DNA from: Microcaldota archaeon | GTDB taxonomy: Archaea; Micrarchaeota; Micrarchaeia; Anstonellales; J096 | Assembly (NCBI GenBank): GCA_027024255.1 | Contig: JALVSQ010000021.1 | Coordinates: 1 to 39,183 of the forward strand | Direction of reading: 5' to 3' | Length of the DNA: 39,183 nucleotides | In this document: piece by piece, positions 16,945-25,647 of the stretch | How positions within the stretch are numbered: the first letter of the stretch is position 1 | Layout: each line of letters starts with the position of its first letter | Notes under the pieces: model-generated | Seen by the model: only the letters and a program-made list of their open reading frames with translations | Database searches by the model: none | Told to the model about the DNA's origin: nothing | Program-made: the position numbers and the translations under genes

Positions 16945-17017
16945 GCCCCGGTAGCTCAGCTGGTAGAGCGTCCGGCTGTTAACCGGAAGGTCGGCGGTTC
17001 GAGTCCGCCCCGGGGCG
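16945..17017 (+). tRNA. tRNA-Asn (GTT)
   Basis: Full cloverleaf: acceptor GCCCCGG/CCGGGGC, D-stem GCTC/GAGC, anticodon stem TCCGG/CCGGA with loop CTGTTAA (anticodon GTT), T-arm GGCGG-TTCGAGT-CCGCC, discriminator G. No intron and no encoded CCA. A TATA-like TTTTTATATA at 16911-16920 is about 30 nt upstream. Confidence 0.97.
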
Positions 17018-17018
17018 C

Positions 17019-18521
17019 TTAAATAATCTCCTCTATTTTTTTAACCTCACCAAACTCATTGACCCTTTCAAGGCTCTCTACGCTTTCCTCTACCGTTTGA
17101 GGAATTGCATATCTCGCATAATCAACAAAGCTGAGTATAGAGAAATACCAATCTATATTTAACGGAGGTATTTCAGGTGGAATTTGCTTTTCAGCCCTTC
17201 TTGCAGCAACCTTCACCCTTTTTGCCTGCTCCCTTGCTATCTCCTCAGTTACAAGATAGACAAGAACTCCGAAAGGAACTACCATGTTTCTTTTCTTCAA
17301 TTCCTCTGTTACTTTCTCATAGGAAGGCATTAATATTCTGTTCTCTTCTAAAAGGAGTTTTATAACACCTACATTTATCATATGCACGAGTATATTCTGG
17401 TAATCTTTGTTTGGAGAGGCAAACAGTGCTTTGAATAACTCCTCATCAACATTCTTTGCAAATGCTTCATCAAGATTCATTCTATATGCAGGGTTTGAAA
17501 CAGCGGCTTTCAACTCTGCCATGACAGCCTCTCTATAATCTTCTCCTAACTTTACCAGTGTCTTTAGCATTAAATACATCTTTGTTGCTGATGTTATGTA
17601 GCCGCAGGTTGTATGGAATTCAGAGTGAATAATGCCATGTGGGTTTCTGAGCATTACTCTAATCATTTCATCAACAGTTAAAATGCTTCCGAGTGTTTTT
17701 ACAACTCTTTCTATTTCACCGAGGTTGTGGCTCCTTGCATCGCAACACCTTATAGCTGTGTTGAATAAGGCTAACTCAACAATATCTGGCAAATCAGCTT
17801 TAACATTTTCCATTTTCTCAACAACCTTTTCCTTTATCCATTCAGCAGGTGTTTTTGTTCTGCCTGCCCACTCCCTTAAAGGCATCTTTGTCATGCTGTT
17901 CTCATCCAGCACGTAAAATTTGTTCTTCCCCGGGTTGTAAACCACAATAATTAAGGGAATTTTCACATGCTCTCTGCCGTTTTTATGATAAACAACTTCA
18001 ACAGCATTTTCATCTTCTAAGTAAAGCCTTTTTGATGCTTTTAGTTGCTCTATGAATTTCTCCTTTCTTTTGAGTATGTCTTTTATGCTGTGTGGTGTAT
18101 CAAATGCTAAAAACATCACAAACGGAATCTTTTTACCTGCATGAATTAGATGATTTAGCATGTAGGCAAACTGAGCATAGTCGTTCCTGTTCTTTGCTTC
18201 CCTTCCGTCTATCTCTCCTGTTTCACCGAATATGCCCTCTGTTTGAACGCCATCCACAGCTAAGGGTTTTGCATCATAAACAATGTGGTTAAGGTTTACC
18301 CTGCCTGTATTGGATATAAGCAGAAAATCAGGTAGCTGGTCTTTGTTTGAAGGTGCTTTTTCCTTCAGCGTTCTTAAATTTAAATTGAATGTCCAGAGAT
18401 TTTCAGGGCTAACAGCTCTTTTCAGCCTGGTGAACTCTTCTGATATCTGTCCGGGATTTGACTTTACCTTTGGACTCTTAAACCCAAAGTGTATTTTTAC
18501 AAGATGTGTTTTTGGTGGCAT
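17019..18521 (-). CDS. large protein with beta-carbonic-anhydrase-like core
   Basis: 500 residues, not recognised as a known full-length family. Residues 259-307 carry the beta-carbonic-anhydrase signature: C-x-D-x-R (Cys259, Asp261, Arg263), then GSILTVDEMIR resembling the family's GGVVTDDAIR element, then H-x-x-C-G (His303, Cys306). These would be the three zinc ligands plus the Asp/Arg pair. The spacing from Cys259 to His303 (44) is shorter than in typical enzymes (about 55). The flanking ~250-residue N-terminal and ~190-residue C-terminal regions are unassigned. ATG start at 18521; it ends 2 nt from tRNA-Asn. Confidence 0.6.
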   Translation of the reverse strand: MPPKTHLVKIHFGFKSPKVKSNPGQISEEFTRLKRAVSPENLWTFNLNLRTLKEKAPSNKDQLPDFLLISNTGRVNLNHIVYDAKPLAVDGVQTEGIFGETGEIDGREAKNRNDYAQFAYMLNHLIHAGKKIPFVMFLAFDTPHSIKDILKRKEKFIEQLKASKRLYLEDENAVEVVYHKNGREHVKIPLIIVVYNPGKNKFYVLDENSMTKMPLREWAGRTKTPAEWIKEKVVEKMENVKADLPDIVELALFNTAIRCCDARSHNLGEIERVVKTLGSILTVDEMIRVMLRNPHGIIHSEFHTTCGYITSATKMYLMLKTLVKLGEDYREAVMAELKAAVSNPAYRMNLDEAFAKNVDEELFKALFASPNKDYQNILVHMINVGVIKLLLEENRILMPSYEKVTEELKKRNMVVPFGVLVYLVTEEIAREQAKRVKVAARRAEKQIPPEIPPLNIDWYFSILSFVDYARYAIPQTVEESVESLERVNEFGEVKKIEEII

Positions 18522-18574
18522 AAATTAAAGGAAAGTGGAGAAAGATTTTTAAATCAGGTTGTTCAACTCCTACC

Positions 18575-19243
18575 ATGAAAACAAAAATAGAAAAACTTAG
18601 TTTGGGTGAAATTTTAAGGGTTAGCATGAACAAAGGAGAGGAGATATTTGCCCAGCCAGGAGCTTTGATATCTGCAAAAGGAGAAATTGAGGTTGAATCA
18701 AAGGTGGGCAATTTAGCCAGCAGTTTTATGAGGGCATTTGCAGGGGGAGAGTCTTTGTTTCAAACAAGAATAAAAGCTGTTGATGATAATGTGGAGGTGG
18801 AGATAGGAACTGCCGTGCCGAGTGAACTCATAAAGATAGAGTTAGATGGTGCAATGTTGCTTGGAGATGGGGCCTATCTAGCACATACAGGAGATATTGA
18901 TGTGAGTGCTAAGTGGGGAGGTCTCAACTCACTCGTTGCTGGCTCAGGCCTACTTTTCCTTTATGCAAAGGGCAAAGGTGATTTATACTTGGCAGGAGGA
19001 GAAGCAATACTTTCAAAGGAACTAAAAGAAGGAGAATTTATGTACTTAGATAACACAAGTTTTCTGGCTGTGCCAGAGGGCACAAAGATGGAAAAGAAGT
19101 GGATAGGCAAGGGGCTTATGAGCAAAGTCTTTAGCGGAGAAGGTTTCATGTTCAAGATATATGGGCCTACAACTGTTATCTATCAAACAGAGGCTCCATC
19201 TGCATTGGCAAGGGCAATAGCAAGATATCTAAGACTTCGTTAA
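18575..19243 (+). CDS. AIM24/TIGR00266-family protein
   Basis: 222-residue all-beta protein with repeated Gly-rich hairpins: the opening MNKGEEIFAQPGALIS, GGESLFQTRI and the C-terminal FSGEGFMFKIYGPTTVIYQT are typical of the AIM24 (formerly DUF124) family. Its biochemical role in archaea is not established. TATA-like TTTTTAAA at 18546-18553 lies about 26 nt before ATG 18575, indicating a leaderless transcript. Its stop overlaps that of cysS by 4 nt. Confidence 0.85.
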   Translation: MKTKIEKLSLGEILRVSMNKGEEIFAQPGALISAKGEIEVESKVGNLASSFMRAFAGGESLFQTRIKAVDDNVEVEIGTAVPSELIKIELDGAMLLGDGAYLAHTGDIDVSAKWGGLNSLVAGSGLLFLYAKGKGDLYLAGGEAILSKELKEGEFMYLDNTSFLAVPEGTKMEKKWIGKGLMSKVFSGEGFMFKIYGPTTVIYQTEAPSALARAIARYLRLR

Positions 19244-20625
19244 TCAAGACTGTACTCCGTTTCTTTTCCTTTATCTTTCAGGTTTATGCCTGCTTCCTTC
19301 AATCTTTGCCTTATTTTATCTGCTAACTCATATCTTTTTTCTTTTCTCAACTCATTTCTTACATCTATTACTGCCCTTATTATCATGTCCTCTCTTGTTG
19401 AAATTTCCTTTGTTTCAACCCTTATGCCAAATATGAATTGAAACTCGTTTATGAGAAGTTTGGCAATCTGTAAAGCAGCCCTATCCAGGTTTTCCTGATT
19501 TCTAAACAGCTCATTTATAGATGAGAAAAGGAATGAGAGTGCCTTTGGAGTATCGAAATCGTTTTCAAGAGCTTCAAAGAATTTCTTTCTGTTTTCAGCA
19601 ATTGATTTTCTTAATTTTGGGTTTATGTTTGGATTTTCCTCGTTGTTTTTTATGAAGACCATTGCTTCCTTTATCCTTTTAAGAGAGTTTTTGGCCTGTT
19701 CAACTGCTCTACTTGAGAAATCAACAGGTGAGTTGTACTTTGTTGAAACAAAAAATAACCTCAGAGCCATCGGGTCATACTGGCTTAACGCATCTTTAAG
19801 TGTTATGAAGTTGCCCAAACTCTTGCTCATCTTTACCCCGTTTACAGTCAGGAATCCTGTATGAATCCATAAATCGACGAACTTTCTGCCTGTTGCTGCT
19901 TCGCTTTGAGCAATTTCGTTTTCATGGTGAGGGAATATTAAGTCTCTTGCCCCTCCATGAATGTCAATTGTGTTGCCTCCTGTATATTTTAAAGACATTG
20001 CTGAACATTCAATATGCCATCCAGGCCTTCCATAACCAAATGGACTTTCCCAGCCTACTGGCTCTTCTCCTTTCTTTGTTTTCTTCCATAAAGCAAAGTC
20101 TATTGGGCTTTTTTTGGTTTTATCAGGTTCAATTCTATGTTTTTTCTTTATTTCCTCAATTTTTTGACCTGAAAGCTTGCCATAGTCTTTAAACCTTTCA
20201 ACATTAAAATAAATGCCAGTTGGAGTTTCATACGCATAGCCATTCTCAATTATTTTATTAATCAGGTTTATGATATCGTTGATATGCTCAGAGACCCTTG
20301 GATAAACATCTGCTCTTAATATATTCAATTTATCAAACAATTCAAGGGCTTCATTATGAAATTTTGTTGCCAGCTCAATAGGATTTTCCCCTGTTTCCTT
20401 AGCCCTTTTCAATATCTTATCATCCACATCAGTTATGTTTTGAATATGGAATATGTTATAGCCTTTGTACATTAAATATCTTTTTAATACATCAAAGGCA
20501 ACATATGTTCTTGCATGGCCTAAATGTGCATGGTCATAAGGCGTTAGCCCACACACATACATGTAAATGGTTTCCTTCTTTGGAAGTTCCTTTTCCTTTT
20601 TTGTTAATGAATCGTATATGAACAT
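19240..20625 (-). CDS. cysS: cysteinyl-tRNA synthetase
   Basis: Class I aminoacyl-tRNA synthetase charging tRNA(Cys), 461 residues. The HIGH-like motif is HLGHARTY after the zinc/cysteine-binding MYVCGLTPYDHA; further ligands lie in GWHIECSAMS and FPHHENEIAQSEA; the KMSKS loop is VKMSKSLGNF. The C-terminal anticodon-binding helices are present. ATG at 20625 is preferred because GATTTAAAAT (20648-20657) lies about 27 nt upstream; the frame extends nine nucleotides further to a TTG. Confidence 0.97.
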   Translation of the reverse strand: MFIYDSLTKKEKELPKKETIYMYVCGLTPYDHAHLGHARTYVAFDVLKRYLMYKGYNIFHIQNITDVDDKILKRAKETGENPIELATKFHNEALELFDKLNILRADVYPRVSEHINDIINLINKIIENGYAYETPTGIYFNVERFKDYGKLSGQKIEEIKKKHRIEPDKTKKSPIDFALWKKTKKGEEPVGWESPFGYGRPGWHIECSAMSLKYTGGNTIDIHGGARDLIFPHHENEIAQSEAATGRKFVDLWIHTGFLTVNGVKMSKSLGNFITLKDALSQYDPMALRLFFVSTKYNSPVDFSSRAVEQAKNSLKRIKEAMVFIKNNEENPNINPKLRKSIAENRKKFFEALENDFDTPKALSFLFSSINELFRNQENLDRAALQIAKLLINEFQFIFGIRVETKEISTREDMIIRAVIDVRNELRKEKRYELADKIRQRLKEAGINLKDKGKETEYSLD

Positions 20626-20710
20626 AAACAACAAATTGGAAGAAATGATTTTAAATCAATTTGATTGGAGCCTCCTGTTATCTTACTGTTCTCAAATCTC
20701 CGAGGAAAAG

Positions 20711-20744
20711 CGGGCCCGGAGGGATTTGCCCCTCTTCTCGGGTT
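20711..20744 (-). repeat. duplicated 3' end of tRNA-Arg (att-like or decayed tRNA)
   Basis: The 18 nt at 20711-20728 are identical to 20813-20830, the acceptor 3' strand and part of the T-arm of the adjacent tRNA-Arg, and weaker similarity continues to about 20744. The copy lacks the intact TTC of the T-loop and the rest of the cloverleaf. The spacing is 102 nt. This is either an attachment-site scar of an excised integrative element or the remnant of a duplicated tRNA. Confidence 0.65.
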
Positions 20745-20753
20745 CAAATCTTT

Positions 20754-20770
20754 CCATTGCTTCGCAATGG
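20754..20770. other. short perfect hairpin beside tRNA-Arg
   Basis: CCATTGC-TTC-GCAATGG forms a 7-bp stem with a 3-nt loop, between the tRNA 3'-end copy and the intact tRNA-Arg gene. A T5 run follows 8 nt later on the plus strand, but no plus-strand gene ends here. Role unknown. Confidence 0.35.
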
Positions 20771-20812
20771 AGCCTACTATTTTTAGGAGAATACTAATAC
20801 CCAATAATTACA

Positions 20813-20887
20813 CGGGCCCGGAGGGATTTGAACCCTCGACCTTCGGCTTAGAAGGCCGCCGCTCTATCCAGGCTGAGCTACGGGCCC
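20813..20887 (-). tRNA. tRNA-Arg (TCT)
   Basis: Read on the minus strand: acceptor GGGCCCG/CGGGCCC, D-stem GCTC/GAGC, anticodon loop CTTCTAA (anticodon TCT), T-arm GAGGG-TTCAAAT-CCCTC, discriminator G. The first anticodon-stem pair is mismatched (G/A). No intron and no encoded CCA. Its 3' end is partly duplicated 102 nt away. Confidence 0.94.
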
Positions 20888-20967
20888 TACTTTCAAACTA
20901 TCTCTTGGAGAATAATTAAAAATATTGCAGTTAGGTTTAAAAACACTTATTTTCACTAAATATCACC

Positions 20968-21915
20968 ATGGCATATAAAATAAAGGTTAATATTGCAAAT
21001 TTGTTTTTAGGCAATGAAAGAATTATTAATTTAGGTCATAAAGTACTGGCTCAAACCCGGCTTTCAAATAAGGAAAAATTTCTGAAGGAAGTTATAAGAG
21101 CACTTGATAAAATTGCAGAGAGAGAAGGCAGGGAAGCAACCCAAAGAGCTTATGTGGAGATTCTTCAACTACTTGAGCTTCCTGTTGAGTATATAGAGAG
21201 ATTCAATAAGGTGACAAGCACAATCACTTCGCTTGAAGGACTCAATAAAGCCCTGAGGATAGCTGTTGGAGATGTTGAAAAGCGTTATGGAGAAAAAGAG
21301 ATGAGAAATTTATTCAAAGAAGAGGACTGGACAGTTGTTATGAGAGAAATCTCTATATTAAGAGCAGGCACAGATGAAGGCTTGTTTAATTCAGCTATTT
21401 ACCACATTAAAGAAATATTGAAGGGTAATGAAAAAGATTGGAATTCTTTGATATGGAGAAAAATTGTATCAAATGTGTTGAGCGATTATGAGATAACAAA
21501 GTACAGAGTTGAGGTTCTGGATTTACTCAGGAAGATAAAAACCCAGAGATTGAGGACTTCTGATTTAGACACATTTATTTCATTTATCGATGTGGTTGGG
21601 GATGTAGAGGATAAAATTAAATTCCTTGGTTTGACAATATCTATCCTTTCTTATATCAGGGATCCCACATATGAAAATTATGTTTTGTTGGTCTTGCCTT
21701 CGCTTTACTTAACGAGAAAGGCAGCAGAAGTAAAAGAAGAGGATTTCTTTTACTCTTTGAACAAAATCATTGATGAGTTGAATAAGGCATACAATGAAAG
21801 AATCAAGAAAGGGAAAAAGCTTAAAGACAAAGAGGTTCTTGAGATAATAAATAAAGTTTCCCAAGAAAAAGTTAAATCTCCAAACTCAACCATGATATTG
21901 CCGACAGTTAAATGA
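20968..21915 (+). CDS. hypothetical helical protein, 315 aa
   Basis: Not recognised. Almost wholly alpha-helical and charged, with repeated Leu-rich helices (for example KFLKEVIRALDKIAE and RAYVEILQLLELP), perhaps a helical-repeat fold, and a low-complexity Lys/Glu-rich tail. No membrane segment, Cys cluster or nucleotide motif. TTTAAAAACA at 20936-20945 lies about 27 nt before ATG 20968, so it is probably leaderless. Its last 8 nt overlap the 3' end of hisS. Confidence 0.7.
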   Translation: MAYKIKVNIANLFLGNERIINLGHKVLAQTRLSNKEKFLKEVIRALDKIAEREGREATQRAYVEILQLLELPVEYIERFNKVTSTITSLEGLNKALRIAVGDVEKRYGEKEMRNLFKEEDWTVVMREISILRAGTDEGLFNSAIYHIKEILKGNEKDWNSLIWRKIVSNVLSDYEITKYRVEVLDLLRKIKTQRLRTSDLDTFISFIDVVGDVEDKIKFLGLTISILSYIRDPTYENYVLLVLPSLYLTRKAAEVKEEDFFYSLNKIIDELNKAYNERIKKGKKLKDKEVLEIINKVSQEKVKSPNSTMILPTVK

Positions 21916-23089
21916 ACTCTTTATCCATCTCTTTTTGCTCGCCTGATTCCATGTCTCTTAAAGTAACAACATTCTTTTCCCTTTCTTTATCCCCTACAAT
22001 AATCACTTTTTTGAATCCCATATTTGATGCGTATTCAAGCTGCTTACTCAAACTTCTTTTTGAATAGTTCATATCAACTCTGTAACCTTTTTTTCTCAGT
22101 GCCTGGGCTACTTCAAAGGCATAATCAAAGTTATCCCCTATGAAGGCTATATAAAAATCAATTGCCTGCTTCCTCTCTGCTTTTTTTGATAAGAGGTAGT
22201 AAAGCCTCTCAAACCCCAGGCTTATGCCAACAGCATAATCTCCCTGACCATATATGCTTAGCAACTCATCATATCTTCCACCACCTGCGACACTCCCTAT
22301 TTTGTCACTTAGCTTCACTTCAAAAATAGGACCTGTGTAATAATCAAGGCCCCTGACAAGTGTTAAATCAACTCTTCCGCCGAAGCGAGAGGTTATAAAG
22401 GCTAATGCTTCATAAGCCTCATCACTATACTCCCTAATAAACTTCAGAGGGTCTTTTGCATTACTCAACTCATCAATAATTTTCTCAGCGTTATTGTACC
22501 TCTCCTTCAAAAGTTTAACAACACCTTCTTTGCCTATTTTATCTATTTTGTCAATTGTTCTGAAGAAGAAGGGTTCTTTTACATTCATAGCCTCAGCGTA
22601 GGCAAATAAAAATCTTCTATCGTTTATAAGGAAGTTTTCCTTCCTTACATCAAACCCGAGTTTTGTTAATGCTTCTTTAGCCATGTAAAGAAGTTCAACT
22701 TCTGCTGTTGGCTCCTTAACACCTATGATATCTGCATCTGCCTGAATGAATTCCCTGTACCTGCCTTTCTGTGCTTCTTCATTTCTCCAGACCTTTGCTA
22801 TTGCGTATCTTTTGAACGGCTTTGGTAAATCCAGCTTGCCAGCAACATACCTTGCCAGAGGTACCGTTAAATCAAACCTTAAACCTATGTCTTCACCCTT
22901 TATTATGAATATCTGCTCCTTAATCTCCTCTCCGCTTTTTGCTGTTAGAACATCTAAAAACTCCATGGCAGGCGTATCAATGGGTAAAAAGCCATATCTC
23001 TCGTAAACTTCTTTTATTGTCTTTACCATACTCTCTCTTAAAACCGTTTCCTCCCTGCTGAAGTCTCTCATACCTGTTGGTGTTTTCAT
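21908..23089 (-). CDS. hisS: histidyl-tRNA synthetase
   Basis: Class II synthetase charging tRNA(His), 393 residues, at the short end of the family. Visible are motif 1 region TPAMEFLDVL, motif 2 VWRNEEAQKGRYREFIQADADIIG, the histidine-binding LVRGLDYYTGPIFEV and AGGGRYDEL, motif 3 AVGISLGFERL, and a C-terminal anticodon-binding domain (about 300-393, FYIAFIGDN...VIIVGDKE). A TATA-like element about 27 nt upstream supports a leaderless ATG at 23089. Confidence 0.96.
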   Translation of the reverse strand: MKTPTGMRDFSREETVLRESMVKTIKEVYERYGFLPIDTPAMEFLDVLTAKSGEEIKEQIFIIKGEDIGLRFDLTVPLARYVAGKLDLPKPFKRYAIAKVWRNEEAQKGRYREFIQADADIIGVKEPTAEVELLYMAKEALTKLGFDVRKENFLINDRRFLFAYAEAMNVKEPFFFRTIDKIDKIGKEGVVKLLKERYNNAEKIIDELSNAKDPLKFIREYSDEAYEALAFITSRFGGRVDLTLVRGLDYYTGPIFEVKLSDKIGSVAGGGRYDELLSIYGQGDYAVGISLGFERLYYLLSKKAERKQAIDFYIAFIGDNFDYAFEVAQALRKKGYRVDMNYSKRSLSKQLEYASNMGFKKVIIVGDKEREKNVVTLRDMESGEQKEMDKEFI

Positions 23090-23128
23090 AGATTTATTGT
23101 TTATGGCCCACTTTATTAAGGTTTATGC

Positions 23129-23728
23129 TCAAAACTCAAAAATCTTCTTCTGGTTTTTTATTCTATCAAGAGTTTTCCACTTTTTTCTTAAATATGGTTT
23201 TATTTCTTCGTAATGCTTTTTAACAAACTCAACAGTCCTTTCATCAGAAGGGTAGCCACTTCCAAAAAATCCAACTTTTTTACTTATCTTCTCTATCTCT
23301 TTATCCCTTATTACCTTTGCGACTATACTTGCAGCAGAAACTATGCTGTACTTCTCATCTGCTTTGTGCTCTGCAACAACATCAACTCCGTGCTTTTTTC
23401 CCACTTCTTCTATCTTTGAAGGTGAGTGCTCAAACAAATCAATGAATATTTTCTTGGGTTTGATTATCTTTATCACTTTTTCAATAAGCTGCCTCTCAAT
23501 TGAATTTATATTTCTTTTATCTATTTCGGTGGGCATTACCTTCTCTACAAAAATAAAGTCGGCTTTTTCAACTATTCCTTTGAGCAGCTCCTCTCTTTTA
23601 TTTTTAGAGAATTTCTTTGAATCCTTTTTTATAAACGATAAAAGTCCGGGTTTTCTTGAAAAAACAAATGCAATAACAAGAGGCCCTATTAAGGAGCCTC
23701 TTCCTGCCTCATCTACTCCACATATCAT
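23129..23728 (-). CDS. rnhB: ribonuclease HII
   Basis: Removes ribonucleotides and RNA primers from DNA-RNA hybrids. 199 residues with the active-site opening GVDEAGRGSLIGPLV (Asp, Glu), a conserved KKIFIDLFEHSP strand (Asp) and the later VVAEHKADEKYSIVSAASIVAKVIRD segment with the last carboxylate. Start ATG at 23728, overlapping the PRC-barrel gene as ATGA, so the two form an operon. Confidence 0.95.
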   Translation of the reverse strand: MICGVDEAGRGSLIGPLVIAFVFSRKPGLLSFIKKDSKKFSKNKREELLKGIVEKADFIFVEKVMPTEIDKRNINSIERQLIEKVIKIIKPKKIFIDLFEHSPSKIEEVGKKHGVDVVAEHKADEKYSIVSAASIVAKVIRDKEIEKISKKVGFFGSGYPSDERTVEFVKKHYEEIKPYLRKKWKTLDRIKNQKKIFEF

Positions 23729-23982
23729 TCAAATAGGTGCCTCTTGTCAATTATTATATAATCCCCTATTGCAGTAACAGCAGAGAAGGGAATCAATACA
23801 TAATTTCCATCCTTCCTTAACTTATCCTCCATTTTGTTATCAGGATTCGCATCAACAATTAAATCAATAACATTTCCGTCAACTTCATTAACGCTTAAAT
23901 CAACAACCCTGCCAAAGTCTTCTCCTTCGTTTGTTATAACCTTTTTCCCGGAAATTTGCCTTGCAACAACATACTTGACCAT
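23725..23982 (-). CDS. PRC-barrel domain protein
   Basis: 85 residues forming one PRC-barrel: an opening ISGKKVITNEGEDFGRVVDL, then VIDLIVDANPD, LIPFSAVTAIGDYIIID. Small PRC-barrel proteins are common in archaea and are linked with RNA metabolism and cell division, but a specific role cannot be read here. It precedes rnhB and is coupled to it by a 4-nt overlap. ATG at 23982. Confidence 0.88.
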   Translation of the reverse strand: MVKYVVARQISGKKVITNEGEDFGRVVDLSVNEVDGNVIDLIVDANPDNKMEDKLRKDGNYVLIPFSAVTAIGDYIIIDKRHLFE

Positions 23983-24048
23983 ACTTCCACCTACACTTAT
24001 TTTAATTGGAAGGTTTAAAAAGGTTTAACCTTCTTAATGATTCTGGAA

Positions 24049-24121
24049 AGCCCCGTCGTCTAGCGGCCAAGGATGCAGGGTTCTGGCCCCTGTGACCCAG
24101 GTTCAAATCCTGGCGGGGCTA
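24049..24121 (+). tRNA. tRNA-Gln (CTG)
   Basis: Acceptor AGCCCCG/CGGGGCT, Glu/Gln-type D-arm (TCGTCTAGCGGCC), anticodon stem CAGGG/CCCTG with loop TTCTGGC (anticodon CTG), T-arm CCAGG-TTCAAAT-CCTGG, discriminator A. In archaea this tRNA is first charged with Glu and amidated by GatDE; gatD is at 10340. GGTTTAAAAAGG at 24012-24023 is the likely TATA region. Confidence 0.93.
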
Positions 24122-24188
24122 CTATAAACCGGTGATACGAAGACAGTAAGAAAGCAGAAAAGTGATATTACTCAAAGGAAGTGGGAAG

Positions 24189-24734
24189 ATGGTTGATTTA
24201 AAATCTCTTGAAAAAAGGGTTAAAGAAAACATAAGGAATATACCTGATTTTCCCAAGAAGGGCATTCAGTTCAAAGACCTGATGCCCTTGCTTAAAAAAC
24301 CGTTTTTAATGAATGAAATCATGCTGAGCTTTAGAGAGCATTTTTCAAAAAATGTTGATGGCATAGCAGGAGCAGAAGCAAGGGGTTTTATATTCGGAAG
24401 CATACTTGCTTATGAGATGGGTGTGCCCTTCATCGCTTTAAGAAAAAAAGGAAAGCTTCCTTTCAAAACACTTAGAGAGGAATTTGAATTGGAATACGGA
24501 AAAGATGTGTTTGAAATGCATATTGATGCTTTAAACAAAGGAGATAACATACTCATATTTGATGATGTAATAGCAACAGGAGGGACAGCACAAGCAGCAG
24601 CAAACCTCATAAAAAAGGCAGGCGGTAACATAAGAGGTTTTGCATTCATAGTTGAGCTTGATTACTTAAAAGGCAGGGAGAAGATTGAACCCCTTGCAGA
24701 TGATATATTCTCAATAGTGCATTATGAAAGGTGA
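24189..24734 (+). CDS. apt: adenine phosphoribosyltransferase
   Basis: Salvages adenine with PRPP to AMP. 181 residues from ATG 24189, preceded by a purine-rich AAGGAAGTGGG; the frame extends to a GTG at 24162. The family features are IPDFPKKGIQFKDLMPLL, GAEARGFIFGSILA, LRKKGKLPF and the PRPP-binding loop ILIFDDVIATGGTA. It overlaps the mtnP frame, and together they recycle the methylthioadenosine purine: MTA to adenine, then adenine to AMP. Confidence 0.95.
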   Translation: MVDLKSLEKRVKENIRNIPDFPKKGIQFKDLMPLLKKPFLMNEIMLSFREHFSKNVDGIAGAEARGFIFGSILAYEMGVPFIALRKKGKLPFKTLREEFELEYGKDVFEMHIDALNKGDNILIFDDVIATGGTAQAAANLIKKAGGNIRGFAFIVELDYLKGREKIEPLADDIFSIVHYER

Positions 24735-24739
24735 AAAAC

Positions 24740-25594
24740 ATGATAGGCATCATAGGTGGAAGCGGGATTTACGAAGGCCTTATTGAAGAAGGGAATGAGA
24801 TAGATATTGTAACACCTTTTGGAAAAACAAGTGATAATATTGTTTTAGGCAAAGTCAGTGGTGTGGATATTGCCTTTATTCCAAGGCATGGGAAAAAACA
24901 TGTCTTTCCCCCTCATAAAGTGCCTTACAAAGCCAATATATGGGCACTCAAAAGCTTAGGTGTAAAAGCAATCATAGCAGTATCTGCTGTTGGTTCTTTA
25001 AAAGAAGAGTTAAAGCCGGGTGATTTCGGCATCGTAAAGCAGTACATTGATTTTACGAAGCTGAGGGAAAGAACATTCTTTGATGGAAAAGGATTTGTTT
25101 TGCCCGAAAAATGGAGAAAGGAGATTGAAGAAAGGTTTTCTCCAGAATTTGCCGATGAACTTGCAAATAAGGTTGTGCATGTATCAATGGCTGAACCTTA
25201 TTCAAATGAGATGAACGAAATTATTTACAGAAAAGGTATTGAACTCCTCAAAGACAGAACAATCCATAAAGACTTAACATACATAACCATTGAAGGGCCT
25301 CAATTCAGCACAAAGGCAGAAAGCAGTATTTTCAGGCAATGGGCCGATGTTATAGGCATGACTGGAAATCCTGAGGTGCAGCTTGCAAGGGAAATGGAGA
25401 TGTGCTTTTCAAACATCGTTATGGTCACAGATTACGATTGCTGGAAGGAAGAGATAGTTAATGCAGAGGTTGTGAAGGAGCTTATGGCTTCAAGCATATC
25501 GGTTGTAAAAACATTGATAAAGGAAGTTGTGCCTGAAATAAGCAAACAATTAAATAAACTTAAATGCTATTCCTTAGATAACAGCGTTGTATGA
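24740..25594 (+). CDS. mtnP: S-methyl-5'-thioadenosine phosphorylase
   Basis: Cleaves methylthioadenosine to adenine and methylthioribose-1-phosphate. 284 residues from ATG 24740, with AAAGGTGA about 5 nt upstream; a GTG at 24731 is in frame. Motifs: GIIGGSGIYEG (phosphate), PRHGKKHVFPPHKVPYKAN, TIEGPQFSTKAES and MVTDYDCWKEE, in which the two Asp residues favour 6-aminopurine (MTA) over hypoxanthine/guanine substrates. It directly follows apt, whose product step it feeds. Confidence 0.93.
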   Translation: MIGIIGGSGIYEGLIEEGNEIDIVTPFGKTSDNIVLGKVSGVDIAFIPRHGKKHVFPPHKVPYKANIWALKSLGVKAIIAVSAVGSLKEELKPGDFGIVKQYIDFTKLRERTFFDGKGFVLPEKWRKEIEERFSPEFADELANKVVHVSMAEPYSNEMNEIIYRKGIELLKDRTIHKDLTYITIEGPQFSTKAESSIFRQWADVIGMTGNPEVQLAREMEMCFSNIVMVTDYDCWKEEIVNAEVVKELMASSISVVKTLIKEVVPEISKQLNKLKCYSLDNSVV

Positions 25595-25647
25595 TGAATG
25601 GCGAGAACTCTGAAAAATGATGAGGAATTTAAGTACTGAGTGAGAAT

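Noticed and set aside
20754-20770. Hairpin as an intrinsic terminator
   Set aside because: The T run is 8 nt away, no plus-strand gene ends here, and archaeal termination mostly does not need hairpins.
20665-20919. Plus-strand frame across tRNA-Arg containing GPEGFEPSTFGLEGRRSI
   Set aside because: This is the well-known false translation of a tRNA gene on its antisense strand.
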